This document shows positions 23,183-35,465 of a stretch of 64,000 bases of DNA, piece by piece. Every line of letters begins with the position of its first letter. The stretch's first letter is position 1. The notes beneath the pieces were generated by a model, which worked only from the letters and a program-made list of their open reading frames with translations, had not been told where the DNA came from and did no database searches. Source of the stretch: Bidens hawaiensis (taxonomy: Eukaryota > Streptophyta > Magnoliopsida > Asterales > Asteraceae). The DNA lies in NCBI GenBank assembly GCA_021521415.1, contig JAIQDT010004991.1:124001-188000 (forward strand). Reading direction: 5' to 3'. Position numbers and translations under genes: made by a program.

Positions 23183-25484
23183 TGTCACACCCCCATTTTA
23201 GGGCCTAAGAGTGTGATCACAAGTTGGTACCTGTTTTGTAAAAACATCAGAGTTGCGGTTTATAGCGGAAGTCTTTAAAATATTTATATTGAAAACTTAT
23301 TAGAATCTCGGGTTTAAATACCCGTTCAATGTTTCAAATACATTTCTTTCGAAAACATATTTCTTTAATAATGTTTTGAAATAAAATATCTGAGCCATCA
23401 GATAGCATCTAATGACTATACCTCCAATCTTCTATTCCTCTTTGCTGGTATAGTCTAACCTTTCTTGTTTCCCTGTAACATAGGGAAAAATACGTCAGCA
23501 CAAAGCAGGTGAATAACGCTGACTCTAAAATCTTTTCAATACCTATGTGAAACCAACAATAATACCTTTGTGACTACTCATTAGGAACCCAACTAAATTG
23601 GGATCAAATTACCCTAAATACCATGTACAATTAATTATATACACAATATCATTTCTCTGAACAGTCCCGTAGACCATCAGAGGCATGTTGATGATATGCA
23701 TGGCCTCGGGGAAATGCCGAGTCACCATGTATGTTTGGATCCAGACACATGTATACTCTTAATCAGAGTGTCCGTTTCTTATTATTGTACACAAAGTTTT
23801 AAGGATTCGTAAATCCTATGCAAACATTCTGACTCATATAAGAGGTTTGGTGCGTATTCACCTTGTCTGTTTATAATCAGTTTCTTTTACTGATTCCTGT
23901 TTTCTGATTCTTCTTCTTGTTTTGTTACCTCGGACCTATAGTACTAGAATAACATTTTGTATAAATAACTAGATCAACGATCTAGCTTTAGGCCTTTAGT
24001 CTATTTCGTATAGCTTTAACCTTGATAAAAGCATTTGTTTATTCAAAACATTTGGACCTTTAGTCCCTTTGTTTATTTATCATTTACACACGATGTTTCT
24101 TCTTCAAGAAGAAACATTACTTTATAATATTATATTTCTTAACAATAAAGAAATACTATTTAGTTATATCCCTTGAATAAACTTGCTTACGTTTCTTAAT
24201 CAAGAAGAAACTATATTTTTTACAATAACCTTTGCTTAAGAAAAGCTATTTTATTCGTAATCGTAATCAAGGTTTGGCTATAACTTTGACTATGGTCTTA
24301 AGCCATTTATAATAATATAATAACTTAGGCAGAACCCCTTACCTCGCACGGGTATTCGGAGTTAGATTTCCTAAGTTTATACGGGCAGCACTTCTACTCT
24401 ATCTGCACGTTTATCGAGGCGTTCTTGATCCACCTTTCTTGGCACGCAAATCGAGGCAATGTTCGGTCGCCGGGTCATGCACGTACTTCGAGGCGGATGT
24501 CGGGTTACTTTTGGGTGGCACGCACTTCGAGGAAAGCACCGGGTATTTGGCACGGATTACGATTTGTTTATTTGTCGGGTTGGTGGCACGCAAACCGAGG
24601 TAAAGAGAGAAAGTTGTTTTAGAGAGAGAGAGTGGAGATGTGTGTGTGAGAAATGCCGTGAGCCTCCCTATTTATAGCCAAAATTGGATCCTATCGCGAT
24701 ACGCGATAGGCTCCTTTCTCATGTTCATCGCGTATTGCGATGACACATGTCATCAGGTGTTGCCACGTGGCCTGACACGTCTGCCACGTGTCGCCACGTG
24801 GTCTGACACGTTCTGCCACGTGTCACCAGAGTGTGACACGTGTTGATGCGTCATCACGGCCCATCACGATACGCGATGGCCGTCTTCTTTGACTCATCGC
24901 GTAGCGCGATGGGTCCATAAATATGATTTTTCATTTTCAGTCCTTCATCTTTTGTAGCTTGTCGCTTCTGGTCTAATTCTCGTTGTCCAAAAATACTAAG
25001 GCGGCTCTCAAAGAAGGCTCGCGGCGATGCGATCGTGCGAAGTGCAAAGTGCGCCATCAAAGCGCCACATTGCGCCCAACGCCCTTCGCCGTCGCCGTCG
25101 CCATCGTCCGAGCCCGTGCGTGTGCGCGTCGGGTGCTACGCACCCTCCGCTAGGACCACTAGGTGCATGATATTCATAAAAGAATATAACTATGGAAAAT
25201 CTCTTCCTTATAAAGAGCTTCCTTTTATTTACCGCTTTCCATGTGGGATGGATTCCATCTTCCTTATTTATACCTTAGTGGAATACTTCCACTTTTTTAC
25301 ATCTTCCAATGTGGGATGGAATTTCTTTCATGTAAGTAAACTTAACTTAGGAAATATTTTTATTTCCTTATTTTTCTTATATTTCCTTATTTAATATTTT
25401 CTCATTACTTATCTTTGAGATTATTTTTGATCCCTCAATTTTCCTAAGTTGTCAAATTTGGATCAAAATTTTGGGGATGTTACA
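23183..25484 (-). repeat. 3' LTR of the inner Tekay-like element
   Basis: TGTCACACCCCC...GATGTTACA. TATA box at 24,668-24,677 (minus CTATAAATAG). U3 upstream of it carries CACGTG boxes and TCGCGATACGCGA palindromes (24,690-24,915), followed by a GC-rich block (25,015-25,150). The next bases on the plus strand, TCCTCCCACCTT, are the polypurine tract read on the minus strand. Confidence 0.95.
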
Positions 25485-26483
25485 TCCTCCCACCTTGGAA
25501 TGAATCTCGTCCTCAAGATTCGTTGGTTTAAGAGTGAATGGTTCTTACTTTTCTACAGTTGATTAGATTCTATCTAATCGGGTTCTTGTTGTTGCAATAT
25601 GTATGTAGAATGACTAAGGTTTTTGTTTTGTTGCTAAATTACATCCTCGAATGATGTAACCAGTCCATAATTCAGAATATCATTAGTAAATATAAATTGC
25701 TAAACACATTGATCAGTTGTGTTTAACTATTTACCTTACCGTTATGTATTCTAAACATTTACTGATGTTAACTACATTGTTGTTTTGATTCAATCTGTTG
25801 AATCTATTCCACTAAGTTGTTGTTTAGATTCAGTCTATGAATCCATTCTATCCTTGATCTTGATCAATGACGTTCTCTATATTTTAACAGTACTCTTTGT
25901 ACTTTATTTTCATTTGTTATACTTAGCAATTGTATTCTCTTGAATATCTTCAAGCTCTTTTTCTTTTTGATCATCCTTACTAGGTAGGTAATAATATTCC
26001 ATCAGTTGTATTGCTTAAATGTCTTGTGGTCAATAACGAACTTCTTTCGTTAATATACTGACCTTGTATATTTAGATATTTTCTAACGTTTGGTATATCA
26101 TCCTCCTAGATGGTAACTTTTCTCAACGTTTTCTTGTTCTAAGTTTCGCATGAACTTTTCAATAATTGAACCTCTTGATTGTTCTTTAGAGGTAACGAAT
26201 ATAAGCATTCTTGTGTATTAACACGATCTATATGCTAATATTTCATTTATAACTTAGGGACTTAAATACCCTTCTTTGATTACAAAACTTTTCGTTTAAG
26301 AACGAGTTACAAATATACAAAAGTTAGCTAATCCATCTTGACATTTCTTTGATATGATCTTGTCATTCATTAATCTTGATTAGCTTTTCTTTTCGGGCAT
26401 TCAGTCTTAAAGTGGCCCGTTTCTCCACACGTAAAACATACTCCTAGCTTCTTACGACATTCATCTATTGTGTGTCCTGCTCT
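25485..26483 (-). other. 3' interior of the inner element, no coding content seen
   Basis: About 1 kb of AT-rich sequence between gag and the 3' LTR, where pol would be expected. I see no RT, RNase H or integrase motif on either strand. It starts with the polypurine tract at 25,485-25,496. Confidence 0.6.
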
Positions 26484-27421
26484 CTAGCCGTATGCACAAT
26501 TGTTTGAATTTTCTAGTCGACACTTCCCAGTATGTTTTCTTCCACAAGTCTTACAAGCTGACTTGGGAGTAGTTTCTTCTTTTCCTATCTTTTCGGAATC
26601 TTTGACTTTCTTGATTTCTTTGTCTTTCTCATTTTCTTCTTCTTGATTCCTTATCATGCTGTTGATTAAGTATCCAGCCACTTCCATAGCCGAATCAACT
26701 GTTTCTGGCATATGGGATCTTACCATGTCTCTTATTTCTCTTGGTAACCCATATATGTAACGAGTTACTTTGTTATATTCCGGAGTTACTAGATGTGGAA
26801 CCAGTCGGCAGTATTCTAGGAATTTAGTATTATATTCCCTAAGATTTGTGCCAACAACCTTGTGATTCCATAACTCAGTTTGAATTCGATCCATTTCATG
26901 AGTTGGGCAAAATTTCTTTAATATTAGACCTTTGAATGTTTGCCAACTTAAATTATACATCACTTCTCTCCCTTTGCTTATCAACAGAGCATTCCACCAC
27001 TCATGCGCCTCTCCTTTAAACATTAAGGCGGAATACTGAATCTTCTCTTCATCAGTACACTTACTTGTTATCACTATTGTTTCCATCTCCTTAAGCCACC
27101 TCACGGTTGTGATGGCTCCTTTATCTCCGTGAAACTCCTTTGGTCCATAATACTTGAAGTTTTTGAACGAACATCCACCGATTTTGAGTTTCTTTCGTTT
27201 CTTATTCTTTGGGTTATTGTTATTAGCTGTAGAGCTATCATAAGCCTCTTCCTTTCTTGAAGGAACATATTTACTTCAACTCCTCTTGTTAGATTTTTAA
27301 TCTTCTTTTGAATTCCCTCTTTATATTGGGCGGGAATTTCATTATCTTTATTAATGTTTTCTTTGTTCATAGTTTTCTTGGGAGGACTATTGTGAGAGTT
27401 TGCACTTTCTTCTCTTGACAT
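26484..27421 (-). pseudogene. gag of the inner Tekay-like element
   Basis: The capsid part (26,484-27,104) shows WLKEMETIVITSK, KIQYSALMFKGEAHEWWN and LREYNTKFLEYCRLVP, clearly homologous to the outer gag. The N-terminal part (27,101-27,421) is in another frame, so a frameshift lies between them, near 27,270. The Cys cluster at the end is partial (CKTCGRKHTGKC) and the frame stops soon after; the second CCHC knuckle of the outer gag is missing. The product would be a shortened Gag if expressed at all. Confidence 0.85.
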
Positions 27422-27552
27422 ACTACAATAAAAAAAATTAAAAGATGAGTCTAATATTCGAAGAATTCAAAACATATCTTTTATTTATTTTATTATAGTT
27501 AGAAAAGTGCATTTTATTTGTTACAATTGTAATCTTTACAATTTCTAAGGTT

Positions 27553-27750
27553 TTATTTCTTCCAACGGATAACTAATTTCTTAATCTTGCTATCTTTCTT
27601 GCTAGTCTCCTTTTCTTTTTCTTCAACCTCCATTTCTTCCATTATTTCTTCCTTTTGATTGCAAACAAGGTAAGGATCTTGAGTTACCGGGAAATATTCT
27701 TCTTGGTGAGGATATTTTTCCGGATAAATCATTGCTCCTTCCTTTGGCAT
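27553..27750 (-). pseudogene. Acidic remnant of the leader ORF in the inner element
   Basis: A 65-codon ATG-started frame with a Pro/Tyr-rich start (YPEKYPHQEEYFPV) and an acidic stretch (EEIMEEMEVEEKEKE). It occupies the same position upstream of gag and has the same composition as the outer element's leader ORF (21,911-23,086), but is much shorter. Upstream codons are lost or diverged. Confidence 0.45.
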
Positions 27751-28175
27751 TATTGGCTTCTTGGATCTACTTGATCCTGCTCCATATGTGTTTGAAATTA
27801 TCTAAGCTAGCGGAATGTCAGAATCATAGGAATCTGAATCTTCCTCCATTTTTGTTTGACATGTACTTTCATCGCTAGATATAGGAATTAGGAGAAAGAC
27901 GTTCCCATAAATCCTTTTTTCCTTAACCAGATCGAAGCTTAACGGATTCTTTGCTAGATTAACGATTGTACATCTGTAGGAGGTTTAATTTTAGGGATAG
28001 GTAGACGTTCTTATCTTATTTGTTATATCTTATCCGTATTTAGTTTTGAATGATCTCTAGATACTTTTCAACTAAGTATCTTGTTTGCTTGAATCAATAT
28101 TCGTATAATAAGTTTTCAAAACTAATCCTTAATCAAAGCCTAGGTATAATTAAATACCTAATTCACTAAGATTGA

Positions 28176-28189
28176 TGGCTCTGATACCA
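28176..28189 (-). other. Primer-binding site of the inner element (tRNA-iMet)
   Basis: The minus strand reads TGGTATCAGAGCCA, three bases inside the 5' LTR. It is complementary to the 3' end of initiator tRNA-Met. Confidence 0.92.
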
Positions 28190-28192
28190 ACC

Positions 28193-30538
28193 TGTCACAC
28201 CCCCATTTTAGGGCCTAGGAGTGTGATCACAAGTTGGTACCTGTTTTGTAAAAACATCAGATTTGCGGTTTATAGCGGAAGTCTTTAAAATATTTATATT
28301 GAAAACTTATTAGAATCTCAGGTTTAAATATCCGTTCAATGTTTCAAATACATTTCTTTCAAAAACATATTTCTTTTATAATATTTTAAAATAAATTATC
28401 TGAGCCATCAGATAGCATCTAATGACTATAACTCCAATCTTCTATTCCTCTTTGCTGGTATAGTCTAACCTTTCTTGTTTCCCTGTAACATGGGGAAAAA
28501 TACGTCAGCACAAAGCTGGTGAATAACGCTGACTCTAAAATCTTTTCAATACCTATGTGAAACCAACAATAATACCTTTGTGACTACTCATTAGGCACCC
28601 AACTAAATTGGGATCAAATTACCCTAAATACCATGTACAATTAATTATATACACAATTTCATTTCTCTGAACAGTCCCGTAGACCTTCAGAGGCATGTTG
28701 ATGATATGCATGGCCTCGGGGAAATGCCGAGTCACCATGTATGTTTGGATCCAGACACATGTATACTCTTAATCAGAGTGTCCGTTTCTTATTATTGTAC
28801 ACAAAGTTTTAAGGATTCGTAAATCCTATGCAAACATTCTGACTCATATAAGAGGTTTGGGGCGTATTCACCTTGTCTGTTTATAATCAGTTTCTTTTAC
28901 TGATTCCTGTTTTCTGATTCTTCTTCTTGTTTTGTTACCTCGGACCTATAGTACGAGAATAAAATTTTGTATAAATAACTAGATTAACGATCTAGCTTTA
29001 GGCCTTTAGTATGTTTCGTATAGCTTTAACCTTGATAAAAGCATTTGTTTATTCAAAACATTTGGACCTTTAGTCCCTTTGTTTGTTTATCATTTACACA
29101 TGATGTTTCTTCTTCAAGAAGAAACATTACTTTATAATATTATATTTCTTAACAATAAAGAAATACTATTTAGTTATATCCCTTGAATAAACTTTCTTAC
29201 GTTTCTTAATCAAGAAGAAACTATATTTTTAACAATAACCTTTGCTTAAGAAAAGCTATTTTATTCTTAATCGTAATCAAGGTTTGGCTATAACTTTGAC
29301 TATGGTCTTAAGCCATTTATAATAATATAATAACTTAGGCAGAACCCCTTACCTCGCACGGGTATTCGGAGTTAGATTTCCTAAGTTTATACGGGCAGCA
29401 CTTCTACTCTATCTGCACGTTTATCGAGGCGTTCTTGATCCACCTTTCTTGGCACGCAAATCGAGGCAATGTTCGGTCGCCGGGTCATGCACGTACTTCG
29501 AGGCGGATGTCGGGTTACTTTTGGGTGGCACGCACTTCGAGGAAAGCACCGGGTATTTGGCACGGATTACGATGTGTTTATTTGTCGGGTTGGTGGCACG
29601 CAAAACGATGTTCGGCACGCAAACTGTGGTAAAGAGAGAAAGTTGTTTTAGAGAGAGAGAGTGGAGATGTGTGTGTGAGAAATTCCGTGAGCCTCCCTAT
29701 TTATAGCCAAAATTGGATCCTATCGCGATACGCGATAGGCTCCTTTCTCATGTTCATCGCGTATCGCGATGACACATGTCATCAGGTGTTGCCACGTGTG
29801 GCCACGTGGCCTGACACGTCTGCCACGTGTCGCCACGTGGTCTGACACGTGTCCTGTCATGCTGACACGTGTCACCAGAGTGTGACACGTGTTGATGTGT
29901 CATCACGGCCCATCGCGATACGCGATGGCCGTCTTCTTTGACTCATCGCGTAGCGCGATGGGTCCATAAATATTATTTTTCGTTTTCAGTCATTCATCTT
30001 TTGTAGCTTTTCGCTTCTGGTCTAATTCTCGTTGTCCAAAAATACTAAGACGGCTCTCAAAGAAGGCTCGCAGCGATGCGAGCGTGCGAAATGCGCCATC
30101 AAAGCGCCACATTGCGCCCAACGCCCTTCGCCGTCGCCCTTAGTCGTCGTCCTCGTCCTCGTCCTCAGCCCGAGCCCGTGCGCGTCGGGTGCTACGCACC
30201 CTCCGCTAGGACCACTAGGTGCATGATATTCATAAAGAATATAACTATGGAAAATCTCTTCCTTATAAAGAGCTTCCATTTATTAACCACTTTCCATGTG
30301 GGATGGATTCCATCTTCCTTATTTATACCTTAGTGGAATGCTTCCACTTTTTTACATCTTCCAATGTGGGATGGAATTTCTTTCATGTAAGTAAACTTAA
30401 CTTAGGAAATATTTTTATTTCCTTATTTTTCTTATATTCCTTATTTAATATTTTCTCATTACTTATCTTTGAGATTATTTTTGATCCCTCAATTTTCCTA
30501 AGTTGTCAAATTTGGATCAAAATTTTGGGGATGTTACA
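28193..30538 (-). repeat. 5' LTR of the inner Tekay-like element
   Basis: 2,346 bp, the pair of 23,183-25,484, differing by a few per cent and small indels in the CACGTG block and GC-rich block. The TATA box is at 29,697-29,706. Confidence 0.95.
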
Positions 30539-30592
30539 TGCTTGGATCGAAGCTTGGGTATTGTTTTATGATACCCAATTCGCTAAGATCGA

Positions 30593-30606
30593 TGGCTCTG
30601 ATACCA
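30593..30606 (-). other. Primer-binding site of the outer element (tRNA-iMet)
   Basis: The minus strand reads TGGTATCAGAGCCA, three bases inside the outer 5' LTR, the same site as in the inner element. Confidence 0.92.
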
Positions 30607-30609
30607 ACC

Positions 30610-32664
30610 TGTCACACCCCCATCTAGGGCCTAGGGGCGTGACTCGATAGTTGGTACCACATTTGTAAATAAATTAGAGTTACGATTGTTAGCGGAAGAC
30701 TTTATAAAATATAAGGATTTAAGTTGTAAAATATTTACAATACAAAAGATGGAAACAAGTTCCATTTGTGTTTACTTGTTTTAAGTTTACAAAACCACCA
30801 TTTAGCTATATAAACATTTGACAAAAATTATCCGAGCCATCGGATTCTTAAGCCTTCGTCCTTTAGCTCTAATCTTGGTTACCTACAAAAATGTTATAAA
30901 AATACGTCAGCAACGAATGCTAGTGAATATGCTGACGCGAAAATATTTTCTTTTACTTTGCTACCCCTCGAGGGTTACGCGTGCCTCGGCCCATCTTGGC
31001 TTAGGAATAACAAAGTTAAAACAATATCATTATAAACTCTAGTCTCTACCTAGGTCACCCCAGCAAGACACCGTAGCATCCCGACGTACTTAGGTACCAT
31101 AAATATACACAAGGTCATTCTCACTCGAACATACTTTGGTTCGGCCCATCGTGGCTGGAGGTCGTGACCAGGCGTGGTGCGATGTGCCCACCACATTTTA
31201 CCACATATGTAAGGATCCAGACAAACGTATACTACAGCCTGAGGGTTAGGCTTTTACTCTTATTCATAATGTTTTTAGAGACACTTAGTCTCATGTAAAG
31301 TTTTACACATAACACGTTTGTTTATTTGAAAACAAGTTTGTAAAAGTGGGGCATATTCACCTTTGATCGGGACCGGTTTCCAACACCGTCCTTACGTAAT
31401 CTTTCTTGCTATCTCGCACCTATAGTACGACTATAACTTTTATTAGTCGGATATACAACCCGGCTTAAGACCTTTAGTCTTATTACCTCGATGAACCTTT
31501 AGTTCATTTCTTTTACTTTAAAACCTTTAGTTTTAAAAGCAATATTTATAAACCTTTAGTTTATTATAAAAACCCGACGTTTCTTCTTTTCTAAGAAACG
31601 TATTCTTTTTCTTTTATCATATAAGAATACCCTTATTACTTATATAATAATCTAACAAAGAATTATATATATAATTCACACACATATATATATATACTTT
31701 CATATATCTTTCGTTATTGCTTTTCTTTGTTATATTACTTTTCTTTTTATAAACATCGAGTATAATTCCGACTTAGGGCATTAAGCCTTTATAATATTTT
31801 ATTATTATTTTAGTCGGGTAGTAAGCCTTACCTTTCCTCGGTTTAATATTTCCTAGATACTCGAGCAGCACTTCTACGCCGCTTAGCCTTTTCAACACTC
31901 GCCTTGATTGCCACTTCACTTCGGCACGCTTCTCGAGACACCAACTTTTCACGGTACGCACTTCGAGATGATCATCGGGACGTCGGTACGGGATCACCTT
32001 TTTGATCGAAGGTCGTCGGGGAGTGGTACGAATATCGAGGTATGGCACGTTTATCGAGGAATCGGGGCATGGTTTTCGAGGTGGATCGTTGGCACGAATT
32101 TCTAGGTGTAGAGAGATGTTTAGAGAGAGGATTGAGAATTGATTTTGGTGTGGTTTATGAAGACCCAGGACCTGCTATTTATAGGCAAAATTTTGGATCC
32201 TATCGCGATACGCGATAAGCTCCTAGTTACCCATCGCGTAGCGCAATGTAGCTACGCACAGTCACAACGTAGGTCTGCCACGTGTTGCTACGTGGCAGAG
32301 GGTGTGCCACGTGTTAACACGTGGCAGACGATGTGCCCCGTGTTGCCACGCGTCGGGACACGTGGCGAGAGGTGTGCCACGTGTGGACGCGTGGCAGTCT
32401 TGTGCCAGAGGTGTCAGGACACGTCATCGCGATGCGCGATGACGTAGGTTCAACCAGCGATCGCGTATCGCTGTTGACCCTTCCAGAAGGTTTGACCAAG
32501 CCCCTTCGCGATACGCGATGGCTTGTCCCTTGTCCCCATCGCGTAGCGCGATAGGACAAGAAAACAGATTTTTCATTTTTAACTTTGGAGTTTGAATTTG
32601 GCAGAATTAGTCCCTTAACATTGGAGAGTTGTCATTTTTGGCCCAAAATTCCCGTGATGTTACA
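30610..32664 (-). repeat. 5' LTR of the outer Tekay-like element
   Basis: 2,055 bp, the pair of 2,571-4,642. The TATA box CTATAAATAG lies at 32,175-32,184 on the minus strand, with CACGTG boxes and TCGCGATACGCGA palindromes upstream of it (32,200-32,555). It is followed by the duplication ATAAC. Confidence 0.95.
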
Positions 32665-32865
32665 ATAACATCTCATTTATTTGTGCAACCCTTTCATCAT
32701 CAAATACTAAGTATATTATTAACTTCTATATAATAAACAAAATTAAAATCCAGACAATATATAAATATTATAAACGAATAATGTAAAACAATCTCCGTAA
32801 TAAGGGGGTAAAAATTAGTTATATATATATATATAGTTATTACATAAATATTTTTTTATTTATTT

Positions 32866-33324
32866 GAGTAAACTACAGTTTTCGTCCCTATGGTTTGTCC
32901 TAATATGCGGTCCTAGTCCAATAGTTTCAAATTTGTGATTTTTGTCCATGTGGTTTCATTTCACTTGCAATTAAACCCGAATTCATTGATTGCCATTAAG
33001 TCTGGTTGTTAAACCCATCTGCGTGCCCCTCACGCGAGGGGGCAGTTTTGTCCTTTTTTCCCCGAATAAACCCTAGTCCTAATTCGCAAGCCCACTCACG
33101 TGAGGGACTGGGGTGTATTTGGGAAAAAAGGAATAAAAAGGACAAAACTACCCCTCATGTGAAGGGCACACTGATGTGTTAAACGACCAGACTTAACGGG
33201 ATTAGTGAATTCGGGTTTAATTGAAAGGGAAATGAAATCACAGGGACGGAAATCACAAATTTGAAACTATTTGACTAAAATCGCAAATTTGGACAAACCA
33301 CATGGCTCGAACCGTAGTTCACTA
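32866..33324. mobile_element. Foldback element (MITE) with long terminal inverted repeats
   Basis: About 459 bp. The left arm (AGTAAACTACAGTTTTCGTC...) pairs imperfectly with the right arm (...CGAACCGTAGTTCACTA) over most of its length; matching blocks include GTTTGTCC/GGACAAAC, TTCAAATTTGTGATTT/AAATCACAAATTTGAA and the region around AATTCGGGTTTAATTG. The GC-rich centre has CCTCACGCGAGGGG and CCCCTCATGTGAAGGG. There is no coding capacity, and I could not settle the duplication. Confidence 0.75.
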
Positions 33325-34389
33325 TATTTCTTTTTATTATATTTTTATATATACTATTAGTTATGTAAATATATATTTAAGATATGAGAAAATGATTCAT
33401 ATATTGAACAAAATGATCAAATTATAATAGAGAGTTGGTAAGCGGGCAATAAGCTGTACACTCAATCTCTCTTGAATGGCAAGTTATTAAATAAAAATTA
33501 AATATATAAATAGTAGGGCCGGTTAAACTCGCGCATCAAGTTACACTTAATATGTTAAGCTCGAGGTCGAGCTTTATAAAAAATTTGAATATAAGTTCGG
33601 CCCAAACTCATTTAAACTCGACTTAATTTGTGATTTATCGATCTAATCTCCGGTAATAATGCATGACTCATTCTGTTTATACTCATAGTTTTGACCTTAA
33701 TAGCTAGTTTCATCGAGCACCTTTGATTTATAGAAAAGTAAATAAACTTAAAAGTACAAAATATTTTGGACCGCCAACATTTGTTTGAGAAGTTTGAAGG
33801 ACAGTGAAGAAAGGCAGAAAGCGACCAACAGAAGTACGTGGTGCGTAGGTTTCGCACTAACAACAATCGACAAAGCAGCATATTCTGAGAATGTTCTCTT
33901 TAGCATCCTTTCTTTTAAAATTAAAAAAAAAAAAAAAAGCATTTATCATGCAAAAAGAAAATACATTATTTATATAAAGTAATCATTATATACCTTATTA
34001 ATCTTGGTGGTCGGTGTCGGCTAGGGACAACAAAATTTAAAATCCGAATAACCGATTTTCAAACCGATAACACTCTTGGAGTTTGCATTAATGTTTCCAA
34101 TCTCTTATCTTTTGATTCTTTTCATTGAGTTCAACACCGTGTAATTATTTAGCATTAGTTTATGAATGTGTGTATTACATAATCATGGTAGTAAAAATCG
34201 CGTATATGTTCCTATTAGTCGTTGGTCGGTACCCATCGACTAGTCACCGAGTAATCGCTATTTGGTCATTAATTAAAAAAGAAAATTTTATATATAAAAT
34301 TTGATGTATGTATGAGTGTGTAAAAGAATATGTTTTTAATGTTTGATATTGTGTGTATTAGTCGTTTTTATATACCGTACACGATTACT
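33325..34389. other. Intergenic, nothing recognised
   Basis: AT-rich sequence with short ORFs and a poly-A run (33,920-33,936). No domain, RNA gene or repeat family recognised. Confidence 0.5.
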
Positions 34390-35465
34390 TTGTGAGGTTT
34401 TATGTTTTTAGGTGTTTGGAGGTTAAAGGAGTTAATTTGGAGTATTAGAGATAATAAAGAGTCAAGCTATAGATTAATGAAATCAACCGGAGGCTTGGAA
34501 TGGATGATGTTCGTCAAGAAAATGAAAAAAAAAAAGAAAGAATTAAGTTCAGGGACTGTCGTAAGTTACGGCCTGGCCGTAGCTTACGACCTTGACGAGG
34601 CATAAAGAGAGGCCGCAAGGCAGACTTTGGAGATCGTGAGGGACTTTTGGCCACCGTAACGACCACCTGGACGCACAAAAGGTTGATTTTCACGATTTTA
34701 AGGAGTATTTAAGGCCCGTTTTCACATTAGGTCAAAACTTCTTCATATCCTAGCAGCCTTGAACAATTTTGTGGTTATTCTTGACCATCTGAACACTTCC
34801 CAACCAAGATTTCATCCATGGTGACTCTTCCAAACATCAAGTTTACCGTATTTATCACGTTTCTTTGGCTAAACATCTCTAGTAATCACCCCCCGGGTTT
34901 AGTATTCTATGTATTAACTGATTGATTTGGTTTTGTTCATTTATTGAGAGTGAGTTTTGTTTGTTCTTATGACTTTATGAACTTATCATGTGAGATTGAA
35001 AATTGATTATTATCTATCTTGTGTTTCAATATCATAAGGTTCATGGTTAGGACTTCATGACATGTATTACTTGATACATCTTAGTTAGACGGGTGGTCTA
35101 GTTAATAGAACCCATAAAGTTTGGTTTCCTAATATCACTTAAAATTATTTCACGTATAGAATCTCCGTTAAGGTTGTCTCAACGAACAAATCTAAGCTAT
35201 TAGTTAAATAATGAATTTGAAACCCGGGGGTAGTTGCTCTTTTCCCACAATCGCTTACAATCAAAATTATATGCTTGCTAATTTTTTTCAGTATTAATCT
35301 CTTTCAAATCCGCTTGATCACATCGACTGTCCAAAATTGTTTAATAAAGATAATGAGTTTTACGAGCATTTACATTGGTTCCCTAAGAAGATTACCTTAC
35401 TTGTCCGTACTAATTACTGATAATTAACACATGATAATTACTTTATTTAGAGCACGACATCGACA
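34390..35465 (+). repeat. Tat/Athila-type LTR remnant
   Basis: The composition and landmarks resemble Tat/Athila gypsy LTRs: a palindrome-like block CGTAAGTTACGGCCTGGCCG near 34,560, a short region after GGAGTATTTAAGG at 34,700, and a 3' part with TTACATTGGTTCCCTAAG (about 35,368) ending ACGACATCGACA at 35,465. No duplication or internal domains were found, so the limits are approximate. Confidence 0.45.

Larger units (their letters stand above)
23183..30538 (-). mobile_element. Inner Tekay-like element lacking pol (gag-only derivative)
   Basis: The 2,302- and 2,346-bp LTRs are flanked by the duplication TGCTT (23,178-23,182 and 30,539-30,543). The interior is only 2.7 kb, with an initiator tRNA-Met primer site, a leader ORF remnant, gag and a purine tract but no protease, RT, RNase H or integrase. 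It is a non-autonomous, gag-carrying derivative of a Tekay-like family and would need enzymes in trans. It sits just upstream of the gag/leader region of the outer element, only ~70 bp inside the outer 5' LTR. Confidence 0.93.
2571..32664 (-). mobile_element. Outer Ty3/gypsy chromovirus (Tekay/Del-like), full span with nested insertions
   Basis: Two ~2.06-kb LTRs (TGTCACACCCCC...GTTACA) bound this element, and the 5-bp duplication ATAAC lies at 2,566-2,570 and 32,665-32,669. Next to the right-hand (5') LTR is a primer-binding site complementary to initiator tRNA-Met, and next to the left-hand (3') LTR is a purine tract. Coding order on the minus strand is leader ORF, gag, protease, RT, RNase H, integrase with chromodomain-like tail. 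A copia element (7,440-19,863) and a second Tekay-like element (23,183-30,538) are inserted in it. Without them it would be about 10.3 kb. All ORFs are broken. LTR differences of about 2-3% by eye make it older than the copia insertion. Confidence 0.95.

Noticed and set aside
2623..32664. CRISPR-like reading of the regularly spaced short repeats
   Set aside because: This is plant nuclear retroelement DNA; spacers are not unique, repeats are short palindromes in both orientations, and no cas genes exist.
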